From the NCBI GenBank assembly GCA_963575745.1, contig CAUYUJ010018059.1, positions 452,501 through 516,500 on the forward strand: DNA of 64,000 bases, given 5' to 3'. Made by a program: the position numbers and the translations under genes. The notes beneath the pieces are model-generated. The model worked only from the letters and a program-made list of their open reading frames with translations. It was not told where the DNA came from and searched no databases. Shown here piece by piece: positions 46,690-57,430 of this stretch (position 1 is the stretch's first letter; each line of letters starts with the position of its first letter). Source of the DNA: Prorocentrum cordatum. Taxonomy: Eukaryota > Sar > Dinophyceae > Prorocentrales > Prorocentraceae.

Positions 46690-47300
46690 AAGATCAGTTT
46701 AACAAAAAAAGCTTGCGCTCGCTGCTCTCTGGCGAATCCTTAAAGAAGCTATTGCCTTTTTCAACATGTTCATCACATGCTGCCGAACGGGCCTCTCGCG
46801 CCGCATGCCGAAATCATTCGAACGCCCTTATGCGCGGGCTGGGGGGGCATGCCCATGCGGCCACTCTCGCGCGTCGGCCGTGCGCGCATGTCGAACTCCT
46901 TCCAAAGCCTTCATCACCGACGCAATACCGTTGTCGACGTTGCCATGATACCGGACCCGCACAAGTCGCCGACTCGCACGGAAGTGCCCGCTGGGGTGCC
47001 GAGCGGTCAGCGACACCGCTTTCGCGTCGGTCGCGCCATGGTAGCTGGCCGCTGCGCGCGCGTGCATGCGCGGGCTGGCGCGGCCGCAGAGATGCACCAG
47101 CCAACGCCAAGCATTCATCGCAATCGCCGCCGCTTTGTTTCAGCAAACCAAGTTGCGGGTGGGTGGGCGGGATGTTTGCAGGAGCATGGGATGTGTCAAC
47201 CCGTTGGTAGAACATCAACTGCACCACAGAGGTTACACCGCGTGTTTTGCACCACGCTCATTGCACCACAGAGACTGCCCCGCGTGGATTGTGCAACACC
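46690..47300 (+). repeat. Composite repeat: C, A, minisatellite
   Basis: C units at 46,690-46,850, an A module at 46,872-47,190 lacking about 120 internal bases relative to 42,990-43,425, then the TTGCACCACAGAG minisatellite. This is the most compact complete version. Confidence 0.65.
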
Positions 47301-47492
47301 TGTCGCTAGAAGCACGCGGCTCGGGGCCCACGCTGGCTCACCTTCCGCGCGCACCTCTGGCACGAACATTAACACAACAGGAGACCATGGGAGGGTACGA
47401 CGCCCGACCGATCCCGGATCGGGCAAAGCACCGGGTGCAACCGAAGGCCACGTCGCCCCTCCGATTCCGGATCCAGCGGCTTACCTGTTAGA

Positions 47493-47665
47493 ATCGGAGG
47501 TTGATAGACTTCCTACCTTGACACGTCGATTAGTGAATTGGCCTTTTCGGTTCGCGAGAGGGCGTCGCGGCTGTTACATTTGCTGGTCCAGGTCCGTCGG
47601 TTTCGGTCCTAGGCCGTTTTCACTAAAGGCCGTTTTCACTAAAGGGCGGTTTTCACTAAAAAGGC
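47493..47665 (+). repeat. TTCACTAAAGGG dispersed repeat, long copy 2
   Basis: Matches 14,865-15,030 from GATAGACTTCCTACC through GTTCGCGAGAGGGCGTCGCGG to TTCGGTCCTAGGCCG. The TTTTCACTAAAGG tail is triplicated here. Confidence 0.75.
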
Positions 47666-47744
47666 ATAGAAACTGATTTAAATTATCCCAGTGCGACCCT
47701 ACCTAGGAGTTGGACCCCCTAGGAAAGTAGCATTAGTAGTAACA

Positions 47745-48087
47745 GTAACGCTAAGCTAAAGCTAAGCTAAAGCTAAGCTAAAGCTACGCCACAGCTAAGC
47801 TAACGCTAAGCTAAAGCTAAGCTAAAGCCAAGCTAAAGCTAAGCTAAAGCTGAGCTAAAGCTGAGCTGAAGCTGAGCTAACGCTAAGCTAAAGCTAAGCT
47901 ACAGCTAAGCTAAAACTAAGTTAAAGCTAAGCTAAATCTAAGCTACAGCTAAGCTACAGCTAAGCTAAGCTAAGCTAAAGCTAAGCTGAAGCTAAGCGAA
48001 AAGCTAAGCGAAACGCTAAGCGAAACGCTAAGCTAAAGCTAAGCTACAGCTAAGCTAAAGCTAAGCTAAAGCTAAAGCTAAAGCTCC
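47745..48087 (+). repeat. GCTAAGCTAAA satellite
   Basis: About 340 bases of an 11-base unit made of GCTAA plus GCTAAA, with C, G and T variants. The unit contains the palindrome AGCT, so the array is partly self-complementary. CCCTACCTAGG near 47,693 and its inverse CCTAGGTAGGG near 48,196 lie on either side. Confidence 0.9.
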
Positions 48088-48142
48088 CAGGGGACTGGGG
48101 GTAACCGCTCCCAGGGGACTGGGGGAACCGCCCGGGGCGTGT
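48087..48142 (+). repeat. Two-copy ~27-bp repeat next to the satellite
   Basis: GCTCCCAGGGGACTGGGGG is present twice, followed by (T)AACCGC. Confidence 0.85.
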
Positions 48143-48440
48143 TCCACTACCCGGCCCCTTTAAGCTAAGAGAGTAAGAACCCTTCTAGGCAGAGCCTAGG
48201 TAGGGAACAAATCGTGTAATCGAAGATGCTGGTTTGGGCCTTTTGTCGGTTTCTACCGCGTCTCCCTCGCTCGTTGCTTCTGCGATTGTTGCCCCGTCCC
48301 GTCGTTGTCGCGACTCGGCGTCCTCCCCCAAGCCAGCGTCGAACCCGGATGAAAATCTGAGCATACGGATCGTCGGAGTCTTGACCGCCATCTCGAACGC
48401 GCGGGCTACTTGGACGAAAAGCGACAGCCCACGCTGTTGT

Positions 48441-48500
48441 GTGTGTTTGTTTGTGTTTGAGTCTGCGTATGTGTGTTTGTTTGTGTTTGAGTCTGCGTAT
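48441..48500 (+). repeat. Perfect 30-bp direct repeat
   Basis: The unit beginning GTGTGTTTGTTTGTGTTTGA is repeated exactly twice. A shorter degenerate third follows. Confidence 0.9.
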
Positions 48501-49596
48501 GTTTGTGTGCATATGTTTGAGTGCGCGTGTGCGTGTGTGCATACTGTGTTGTTGGGTCCCGCGGTGGCCCTCGACCCGGCCACCGCGTCATCTCCCCGCA
48601 TGTCCTCAAATTGGCGCCGCTGTACTCGGTCTCGCCGCTCGGGTTCGGCTTCCGCTTCCCTTCGGTATGCGGGCCGTCGAGCCGCACAGTGTTGGCGGCG
48701 TGCCTTCGGTGCCCCGTTGGTCTGCGTTGCGGCGACTCGACCCTCAATTGCTGCACTTCTTACATCTGGCTCGGGTGTCGTCAGCTGTACCAGCCACCTG
48801 TCCCTTCCGCCGCGTTGCCCATTCCTCTTCCGTCGCTCGCCTGGTGCGTCAAGTGTTGGTCGTCCTGCTTCCCGCCAGCCGTTTTGCTGGTTGCGGCCGC
48901 TATCGTTGCTGCGCGCCGAGGTCTGTCTCCTGGGCCGCCCCTTTACTCGCTCTCACGCCGCTGTCCTGCCGGGCCCTCTGCTGGCGTCGGCGTTTTTTTT
49001 TTCGGCTTATCATCCAGCGTTCCACCCTTGTCCTCCACCGCTCACCCACCCCGGCTTGCTTGCCCTGGCCTTGTCCTCCTTGGCTGTCCTGCGCCTTCCT
49101 TGCTGTTGCACGCGATTGTCTTTGTCGTTCCGAGGTTCGGTTGCTGCTGAAAAGCCCTGGGGTTTTCAGCTCTGCATGCGTTGCCACACCAGGTGGTCAA
49201 TTTATTGCCGAGGCGGCCCGTAGCAATGCACTGGGTGAACGTTAGCATCGCCGCGTCGGGGGGAACACAATCTGATTGCGCGTGCACGACCTGCATGCGC
49301 TCATGCGCTGTGGAGCTATCTCTTGCACTCACGCTGGCCCAGTGTAGTGTCTTGCTTCTGCACGTCGATTTTCACTGTGCAGCCCACCCACCTGCAACGC
49401 CAGCGGGAATTGAACTGAAACGTGTTCCGTCTTAGCATTGGCGCCAGTGCCACCACCTCGCCGTTGGAGCAAACAAATTGTGTGTGCGTGTGCACTCGAG
49501 TCGGTGACACCTTTGTGACGTCGACGGGGACGGGTGACCCACCACGGGATTGGGCCGCCTGGGGCTAAAGCAGCGGATGGATGCTGAAGGCGTCTA
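48501..49596. other. Pyrimidine-rich DNA open in all three plus frames; no gene called
   Basis: From about 48,520 to 49,150 the plus strand is rich in C and T and poor in A, and none of the three plus frames has a stop. Three overlapping long frames therefore exist, and none has a recognisable domain. The bias, not coding, is the simplest explanation. Confidence 0.5.
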
Positions 49597-49766
49597 CAGT
49601 CAACCCGCACAGTAAGGATGTGCATTTTTCCAAGGGTACTCTGACATCCTTGCCTCCCCGATCCCTCTTTGACCACTTTCGTTGGCCGCGCCCCGCCCGA
49701 GAAGCTTCGAGATGGGTGTCCAAGGCCCCTGCATCCTTATCGCGCATCCTTATCGTACGGGCCGAC
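49597..49766. mobile_element. Mariner-like MITE, copy 4, best preserved
   Basis: CAGTCAACCCGCACAGTAAG at the left faces the inverse CGTACGGGCCGACTG at the right, and TA flanks both sides. GGATG words follow on both arms, and the 3' half has two CGCATCCTTA repeats. It matches 259-437 over most of its length. Confidence 0.8.
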
Positions 49767-50974
49767 TGTAGTTCGGGCTCTTGCTTCTGTCCACGCCATC
49801 CCTCGTTGCCTTAGTCAGGCTTCGGCGCGCTGCCACATCATATCGCCACTGTCGAGCATATGGCTTGCATGATGTAGCTAAAAAGTAACATGTGTATTTG
49901 TTTGAGCGCCACTGACAGGAATAATCTGGTCATGGCCGTAATCCGACGCGCAAGTGCGCTTAGATAGGACATGCAGTCAACGATTGTTGATGCCATCGCC
50001 ACGTCTAAGTTTGCGCGGGAGACATGACGCACCATCATCGATTACGCTTGCCCTTCTGGATGTTCCCGTGCGGAGTCGAACTATGTCACCTTGTTGTTGG
50101 CGTCGTTCTTCCTGGCGCTGCTCAGGGATGTCGCTCGACTTGCGGTGGATTTGCTCGCTCATCTCAATTGTCAACCGTTGCCGCCTTTACAGCTGCAAAC
50201 CCAGCAGGGCCTGCGCAGTAGACAAGAAGCACGATGCGTCGAGATAGTGCATCTGACAATTGAACGTGCCCTGGCGCAAGAAGGGCTTCAGGTTCCGCTG
50301 GATACATGTCTTGTTTGTCCTCCGTAAGGTTTTTTTGTTGAGGGGTCTTCCCCACCCTTGGGCCGCAGGGTTGCGAGAATGGTAAGCCGAGCGGTGCAGC
50401 CCGGCGTGTGTTCGTGCATGAGCGTTTACGTACCGAGGATAGGTGTGAAGGACCGCGTCTCCGGTCATGTATTATCCCCCCGCTTTTCCTTTCCCATCTC
50501 ATCCCCCCTCCTAGCTTGTCCCCCTCCCCTCCTCACCTCCCCTTCACTCCCCTCCCTCTCATCCCTCCCCCCATGCCCTCCCCATTCCACCCTCTCCACG
50601 CCTGTCGCGTCTCGCTCGCAAGGCGTAGGGCTGGACTAAGGAAGAAACCCGCCAATCTCGACCCGCAGCAGTTCAGGTCAGAGCAGGCAGGGGAAGCAAG
50701 TCGCAGAGCGTTGCAGAATTGCACGGTTCCCTGACGAATTTGGGACGCATCGCACGCATATCACGAACAGCCCATCCAGAAGCAAATTCTAGGCGAGTTG
50801 TCGTGAGAAGGGTAGTGAAGCACCATTCGTGAGTCAATGAGTGGGGCACGAGTGAAACGGAAGTCGGAGTCAGCCTGAGGAGTCAGCGGGCTTATGTAAT
50901 GTCTATTGGGCCTTATTGGGGGGCTTTCTTGGGGTTCTGCTGGGAGCCTTTTTGTAGCTCTTTGAAGCTCTAAA
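49767..50974. other. No gene established
   Basis: A minus-strand frame at 49,838-50,038 encodes a non-repetitive 66-residue peptide with a long amphipathic or hydrophobic helix (SYLSALARRITAMTRLFLSV). It might be a relic exon. 50,500-50,600 is pyrimidine-rich. Nothing else is recognisable. Confidence 0.3.
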
Positions 50975-51415
50975 GGAGCAATCGTGTGTGCCACCTTGCA
51001 GACCACGACAAAAAGAAGAGGCTCTGGTCCCGACAAACCTCATACGGCGGCGGCATTGGATGAGGAACGTCTTCCTGGGGCCCAGACCCTGGCGCATTCC
51101 TTCTTGTTTCACGGCGAGGTGGGCGGTCCACGTTGGGCCGCGCATCGGTCGCGAGACCCTGGGTTCCTTATCGAAGACATCCTTATCTAAAACCTCCACC
51201 GTAGTGTGTATCATCCTGCAGGCCAGCGACAAAGAGAAGAGGCTCTGGCCCCGACGAAACTCATACGGTGAGGGCGCTGGTTGGGGAGAATACGCTCAGG
51301 AGGCGCCAGATCCTGGGGGAGTCCCTTATCTGATGATGGCGGCGGTGACATGCGTGGCCGATCCACGATTGGAGTTCCACTGGTTTCCAGACCCTGGGTT
51401 CCTTCTCTACTTTCG
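50975..51415 (+). repeat. ~225-bp tandem duplication, possibly of coding origin
   Basis: Copy 1 (about 50,975-51,190) and copy 2 (about 51,205-51,415) share TGTGTGCCACCTTGCAG or a close variant, AGAAGAGGCTCTGG, CCCGAC, CATACGG and AGACCCTGGGTTCCTT. In one frame the copies read DKKKRLWSRQTSYGGG and DKEKRLWPRRNSYGEG. Copy 1 has an in-frame stop, copy 2 is open. I do not recognise the protein. Confidence 0.6.
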
Positions 51416-51762
51416 GATGCAACTCCTGGGAGGTCAAATTCTGATGTTGCCCTGGTCCGAAGTCCGGCCTATTCCCGCTTAATCCCGCTTAACCCCGCTT
51501 AATCCGAAGGCTTTTCCGGCATACCAGCTCCCAAATGGGGTTCAATTCTCAGTAATCTTTCCGACGAAAGTTTCCCAGTAGTTGCCTCCTAATCTAATGG
51601 TTCCTTGTCCAAGGCCCCCACCGGGCTGCGGGCCTCTTGGGGCTCCCAGTGGGGGTGCTCTTCGGGGCCTGCGGCCCGTCCGCGGGCCCTTTTTTGACCA
51701 GCCCCGAGAGCCCAGGCAGGGCCCAGTTGGTGCCTGCTTGGCCCCATGGCGCCTGCCAGACA

Positions 51763-51812
51763 GGAGGAGGAGGAGGAGGAGGAGGAGGAGGAGGAGGAGG
51801 AGGAGGCCCCCC
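51763..51812 (+). repeat. (GGA)n microsatellite
   Basis: About 15 GGA triplets. CTTGGCCCC on the left and GGGCCAAGG on the right form a short inverted flank. Confidence 0.95.
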
Positions 51813-52056
51813 CCCCAGAGGGCCAAGGTTGGCTCGAGGATCACCCCAGAGAAGCTGAGGTAACACGACCACGGCGTCCAAGAGTTGTTTCCTCCCGCCC
51901 CCGTTCACCGGTGGTTTTTCCACGGGCTGGGGGAACACGCCGTCCACTCACCGGAGCCGCACGCTCGCTCGCTCGCGTCGCGGCATGGGCGTTTTTTTCA
52001 GAAGGCGGGAGGCGGCGGAGACTCGCGGCAGGCGGCTTCGATCAGGAGGTAGCATG

Positions 52057-52212
52057 AAGTCGGGCCTGTCCCTCTACAGGGGGAATGCTCAGAAGTAGGC
52101 AAACAATAGTCTCGGGACGATTGCTTGCGTATTGTTTGACCATTTGGGGGTATTGCTTGACTGTTTGTTTTTTGTCGTCCAAAGTCCCCCTGTAGGGGGA
52201 CATGCCCGACCT
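52057..52212. mobile_element. ~160-bp MITE with palindrome-bearing termini, copy 2
   Basis: The termini AAGTCGGGCCTGTCCCTCTACAGGGG and the inverse at the right pair over about 30 bases. The right terminus contains the perfect palindrome GTCCCCCTGTAGGGGGAC. The interior matches 35,178-35,337. GGTAGCATG at the left and AGTAGCAGG three bases beyond the right end may be a decayed duplication. Confidence 0.75.
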
Positions 52213-52587
52213 AAAAGTAGCAGGGGAGGGGGCGTCACCACCTGGGGAGGCGCCGCCTCCGACTGAGGAGGGGCCGAATATATCGAAAATGAGTCCGCAT
52301 ACCGTTGAACGCTGTGGGCTGTGCTGGGCGGGGTGGGGGTCCTGGGCCCCCGCCCCGTCGGACCCTCTGTATGTATGGCTGCAGCGAGGTATTTTTGCTG
52401 CCGGATTTCCTAGCGATTGGAACGCGAGTGCTCGTCCGTTTACCCATCATGCATGTTCATCGTATTAAGTGTGGTTGTTCCCTTTGTGGTCTCTCATCTT
52501 ATCTCTCTCTCTCTCTCCACACTCCTCCCCTCCTCCTCCTCCTGCGGTTCCTTGCTCATCGTTTCCGCAGCTCTTTTTGCATTCCTC

Positions 52588-54190
52588 CCATGGAAACGCC
52601 CCACAGTTGCAATCCTTTTGCAGCAGCTTTGACAACATGATTCCTGTTGTGGCGACCTGCAGTGGCCTCCACTGGACTCCACAGTCAGAGTCCTCGCATA
52701 GCAGCCTGTCCAAAGGGATTCCTTTTGTGACGGCCTTACACAAGGATTTTAAATAGGGAGGGGTCTGCAGTGGCGATACCCTGGGCCCAGGAAATCCAGA
52801 GAGGAAATCGAGAAACACATGGCAACACATGTGTTTTCATATGGAATAATACGGAACAGCAAGGAAGACCTGGGCCTGTCTGGATCTTTGTGGTGCAGAC
52901 GCTCCACACGTAAACATCATCGTGTAGCAGCCTTTACACAAGGAGTCCTTTTTGTGGCGACCTTGAACATGGATTCTAAGTGTGGGGGATCTGCAGTGGC
53001 CTCCATACATAGAATCCTCCTCATAACAGCCTGTACACAAGATCTTCATTTTGTGGCGGCCTTACATCATAATATTAAGTGCGGGGAGATCTGCAGTGGT
53101 GGCACCGTGAGCCCAGGACAACTAGAGCGGAAGGCAGGAAGATCAGGAACCGAATGAAAAGTCAGGTGTTTCCACAAGGAGATTGGAAGAAGCTAGGAAT
53201 ACGTGTGATTGTTGGTGTCTTTCTGGTGCAGACGCTCCGCCATTAAGGCATTGCCGTAGCATCCTTTGCAAACGGACTTTTGTTGTGGCGACCCTATCAA
53301 AGGATTCTGAGTGTGGGGCATATGCAGTGGCCTCCATACTTGGAATCCTCTCGCTATCAGCCTGTACAAAAAGAAATGTGTTGAGGCGGCATCGCAAACG
53401 GATCTTAATTGTGGGGGGATTTGCAGTAGCGGCATCTTGAGCCCAGGAAAGCTAGATAGGACAGCCGGAAAAGCATGAAACAGCATGTGTTCGCACATTG
53501 GGAAACAGGAACGACTAGGACGATGTGTGGTTGTCGGTGTTTTTATGGTGCAGACGCTCCAGACTTGAAATCCTTCTGCAGCAGCCTTTCCATCAGGATT
53601 TCTTGTGTGGCGACCTTGCACAAGGATTTTAAGTGTGGGGGATCTGCAGTGGCCTCCATATCTAGAATCCTCTCATAGCAGCCTGTACAACAGACATTCC
53701 TGTTTGTGGCGGCCTTGCAAAAAACAAAAATGTGGGGGGGATCTGCAGTGGTGGAACCTTGAGCCCAGGAAAGCTAGAGAGGACAACAGTAAAAATAGGA
53801 TAAACATTTTAAACAACGTGTGCTCTCATAAAAAAGCTAGGAGGACCTGTGACTGTCAGTGTTTTAGTGGTGCAGACGCTCTACACTCAAAATCATTTTG
53901 CAGCAGCCTTTACAGACTAATTCCTTGTGTGGCGACCTTGCACAAGGATTTTAAGTGTGGGGGATATGCAGTGGCCTCCACATCTAGATTCTCCATAGCA
54001 GACTGTACGACAGATATTCCTCCTGTTCCGGCCTTGCAAGCAATTTTTCATTGTCGGGGGATCTGCAGTGGCGGCACCTTGAGCCCAGGGCAAGTAGAGA
54101 GGGAAGCACGCAGAGAAAACAGGAAACGCATTAAAAACATGTGTTCTGATATGGAACAATAGGCACGATGTAGGAAGACCTGTGACTGTC
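52588..54190 (+). repeat. Hierarchical satellite, ~325-bp unit made of ~80-bp subunits
   Basis: Nearly five units (one partial, then starting near 52,880, 53,215, 53,545 and 53,868). Each has GGTGCAGACGCTCC(A/G), two or three subunits of the form TGTGGCGACCTTGC..ATTTTAAGTGTGGGGGATCTGCAGTGG, then TTGAGCCCAGGAAAGCTAG (or variant) and an A-rich spacer. Short frames repeat with the unit and are not called genes. Confidence 0.9.
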
Positions 54191-54421
54191 CATGACTGGC
54201 AGATGTTCATGCCGTCAAAAACAATTACGGACTTGGCGGTCGAAGCAAGCGTTATTTTGCATGCGTGGGTGAACTCCGCAGACAGAGTTCATGAAAGCCA
54301 ACCAGTGATATGTTGCTGGTATACTGAATTTGTCAAACTTATGTTGCTAAAGTGCAGTGATGTTCTCTTGCTGAAGCCTATCCCGTGCAGTTTGCTGACA
54401 CGCACAAGGGGAAGCGGGTGA
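54182..54421 (+). CDS. Hypothetical 79-residue ORF, unrecognised
   Basis: The frame begins right at the end of the 325-bp satellite and encodes a non-repetitive peptide (SKTITDLAVEASVILHAWVN, VKLMLLKCSDVLLLKPIPCS). Its base composition is more AT-rich and evener than its surroundings. It could be a relic exon. No family is recognised, and no splice sites can be argued. Confidence 0.25.
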   Translation: MTVHDWQMFMPSKTITDLAVEASVILHAWVNSADRVHESQPVICCWYTEFVKLMLLKCSDVLLLKPIPCSLLTRTRGSG

Positions 54422-54749
54422 AGCTGAACGTTTGGAGGGTGTTGGGCACATGTTCGGCGCTTCTGGAATTGGAGTAGCACAGTTTTTATCCAAGCCAGGT
54501 CGAGCAGACCAGTGATACAAATGATGTGCATGTGTATCGGGCTACCTGCGGCAATTCCCACCACCGTGGCAGCCCAGCAGTCTGGGTGGTGAGAGTTCGA
54601 GGGAGCACTGGAGGCCGTCACGTGTGACATGTGGCGCCCCAAAGGTTGGGAGAGCCGTGCTGATGATGATGATGATGATGAGGAGGAGGAGGAGGAGGAG
54701 GAGGAGGAATAGGAGGGCCGTTTTGTGAAACTTCTTGAGGGGCACTCGC
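54422..54749. other. No gene seen; GAT/GAG microsatellite
   Basis: A GATGATGAT then GGAGGAGGA run lies at 54,660-54,710. Confidence 0.7.
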
Positions 54750-55240
54750 GGAATTCATTCAGGCCGCCTTGGGGTTCTGGGGCTTTTATGGGGCAGTCGT
54801 CTGGGTCTTTAGGGGCCGCGGTTGGGCCACATTGGACGGTATTGGAGCCGTTTTGGAGCTCCCGTTGGCCGTATCGGGGCCTTCTTGGCAGTATGGCGGG
54901 TGTCTTAGGGCTTGTCGGACAGTCTTGGCGACGCCTTGTGCCCTCTACGAGCTTTCTAAGGTAGAGGTGGGTCTCTCTGGAGGCCCTTGTGGGCCGTCTC
55001 GAGTCGTCTGGGCGCACTAGTGGTGGCGTCCTGGGCAGTCTTGAGTTGACGGAAGCCTGAAGTACAATCAACGGTTGTGGTTTCTTCGGACGTTGTTGGG
55101 GGTCCTCTTCTGGCCCTCCCCTCCTGGAGGTATCTTGAGCCGTATTGAGGCCATCATGGGCCGCCCTGGGGCCATCTTGGGCCGTCCTGGATGCATCGTG
55201 GGCCTTGTTGGCGTCCTTGGTTGCCTGCCTGGGCCGTCTT
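54750..55240 (+). repeat. Family L repeat
   Basis: GGGGCCGTCTTGG-type units, with a core containing GGAAGCCTGAAGTACAATC at about 55,050. Confidence 0.65.
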
Positions 55241-55990
55241 GTAATTCCCAGAGCGCGGATCCATCGCTTTTGTTAACAAGGGATTGTGGCTTCGGGGGCG
55301 CTGCTCCATCATCGCCGTATGAGAAGGATCGTGGCCCTGGGGAGGGGGGCGATGCACGCGCCCGTCTGCCAGTAGTGGGGGGTGACCTTTCTAGGAGATT
55401 ACAGAACCCCTACCAGGCAGCATATGGCATTCGACAGCGCCGCAGCTGCTCCCCCCACATACAGGGGAACCGGGTTCTGTGGAACCCGTGGGCACAGTCG
55501 TTAAGCGTATTGCAGGTTGTGTGCACAGGGGTCGGGCTGGCAGCAGCGGCAGATGCAGCAGTCAGCGGTAGACCATTCCCTTGGAGGTGGTGTGCCTCAT
55601 CGTGTTGGTGTGGATCCAATCTCAGAGGAGCGGCCACGCGAGCATGCTTCCTTCACTGCTTGCTACTATCGCCCAGAGTGACCACTCGCAGTCAGCAGTG
55701 AGTCTGCATTCGTTCGGAACTACGTGGATGGGGTGAGAACGGGGTGGAGCAAGCTCCAGCGCGAATCATCCTTAGACAGATCGGGCTCCAGAGATTGTTC
55801 TGCGGTTCGTCCTGCTGCTTACAATGTCATTGATATTTGAAGATGATTTTTGCGGTGGGCACGCTGCGATGATGATACAGCGTTGTTTCGGGATCGCGCC
55901 TCCTTGCACGCCTCGTCGTACACCGTCGAACCGCACTGAACCAGAAATCCTTGGCGCATTGCCTGTCCTGGCCAAAACCTATAAAATTAC
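55241..55990. other. No gene seen
   Basis: Mixed sequence without a recognisable domain or repeat. Confidence 0.5.
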
Positions 55991-57310
55991 CCTGTGACGT
56001 AAGTACACATTCCAGCGGCACCAAGGGATGATATCAGGTGTGCCGACAATCGTGCGACAGCAACACTGCAAGAGACGGCGCACGACGGATATTCATATCG
56101 TGCGAAGTGCGCGTGGCCGACTCGCAGAACAGAGGTACAGAAGGCCAGGAGGCATTGTACTGGGAATGAGAAGCACAAGGAAGACATCGGGGTGGAAGAA
56201 CAATCACCTCGGCAGAAGCAGCGAGATGATGGAGCATGGGCAAGATATGGTTGCATAGGCGGATACGCAACCAGACAATGCAGTGCCGAGTTTTCCACAC
56301 CGGAATGCTCAACACCTGGGAGGCCAGCCACCCCTTGGGGATGGCAAGGTCCTCGAGGTCTGCTTGGGACCCTGCTGTGCCGCCCCCCTCAGCAGCATTC
56401 ACAACTGGTTAAAGTTTCACACTTAGCAGTCCCCCCCAAGGCATGGCGAGGTCCCGTGGCCCCGCGGCAGCCCTCGAAAGTGGCGATCGTTGAACATATC
56501 GCAGCCCCCCAGGGATTGCGAGGTCCCGTTTGGACCTGCGTGGGGCCCCACGGTGCTGCCCCGCCCAGCAGCGCTCGCAAGAGGCGGCAGTTTCACACGC
56601 TGCAGCCCCCCATTGATGACGAGGTCCCGTGGGGTTCTGCGTGCGGCCCCACTGTATTGGCTCCCCTGGCAGCCCTCGAACGAGGCGGCAGTTTCACACT
56701 TCGCAGTCCCCCCCCCATGGATGGCGAGGTCCCGTTTGGATCTGCGCGGGGCCTTGTGCGTTGCCCCGCCTAGCAGCCCTCGAAAGTGGCGATGGTTTCA
56801 CATTGTGCAGCCCCCCAGGGATGGCGAGGTACAGTTCGGATCTGCATGGCACCCCTCTGAGTTGGTCCCCCCAGCAGCCATCGAAAGGGACGACAGTTTC
56901 ACGCTTCGCAGCCCGGGATGGCGAGGTACTGTTTGGATTTGCGTGGGGCCTTATTGTGTTGCCCCCCCAACAACCCTCGAAAGTGGCGACGGCTTCGCAT
57001 GCCACAACCCCCCAGGGATGGCGAGGAACCGTTCGGATCTGGCTCCCCCAGCAGCCCTCGAAAATGGCGACAGTTTCACATTGCGCAGCCCCCCCCATGG
57101 ATGGCGAGGTCCCGATTGGACCTGCGTGGGGCCCCGCTGCGTTGCCTCCCCAGCAGCCCTCCAACGTGGCGACTGTTTCAAATTTCGCAGCCCCCCATGG
57201 ATGGCGAGGTCCCGTTTGGACCCGCGTGGGTCACCAATGTGCGGGTTTCCCCAGCAGCCATCGAAAGTGGCGACGGCGTCGCCCTTCGCAGCCCCCAGGA
57301 GTGGCGCGAG
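55991..57310 (+). repeat. Higher-order unit: 350-bp lead plus ~97-bp satellite (about 10 copies)
   Basis: The lead (55,991-56,345) contains CACCAAGGGATGATATCAGG and ends at the first satellite unit. The satellite unit reads CAGCAGCCCTCGAAAGTGGC, TTTCACACTTCGCAGCC, then ATGGATGGCGAGGTCCCG, then a GCGTGGGGCCCC end. The array runs from about 56,330. Long frames through it follow the unit and change register, so they are not called genes. Confidence 0.9.
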
Positions 57311-57430
57311 AACAGAGAGCCGAGAGGAGAGCAGGGGGAGTGGGCGAGGAGGAGGAGCAGGATACTGTGGATGCCCCACTGCTTTATTCCAAACGAGAAC
57401 CCAACCAAGGTAATGCTGGGGAACGCAGGC

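Noticed and set aside
47745-48087. Telomere-like array
   Set aside because: The unit is GCTAAGCTAAA, not the TTTAGGG type, and no other telomeric feature is present.
48234-49245. Three overlapping plus-strand frames of 209-329 codons
   Set aside because: All three phases are open at once because the strand is C/T-rich; no domain is seen in any.
52588-54190. CRISPR-like regularly spaced repeats
   Set aside because: Units are long, divergent and nested, spacers are related to the repeats, and the setting is eukaryotic.
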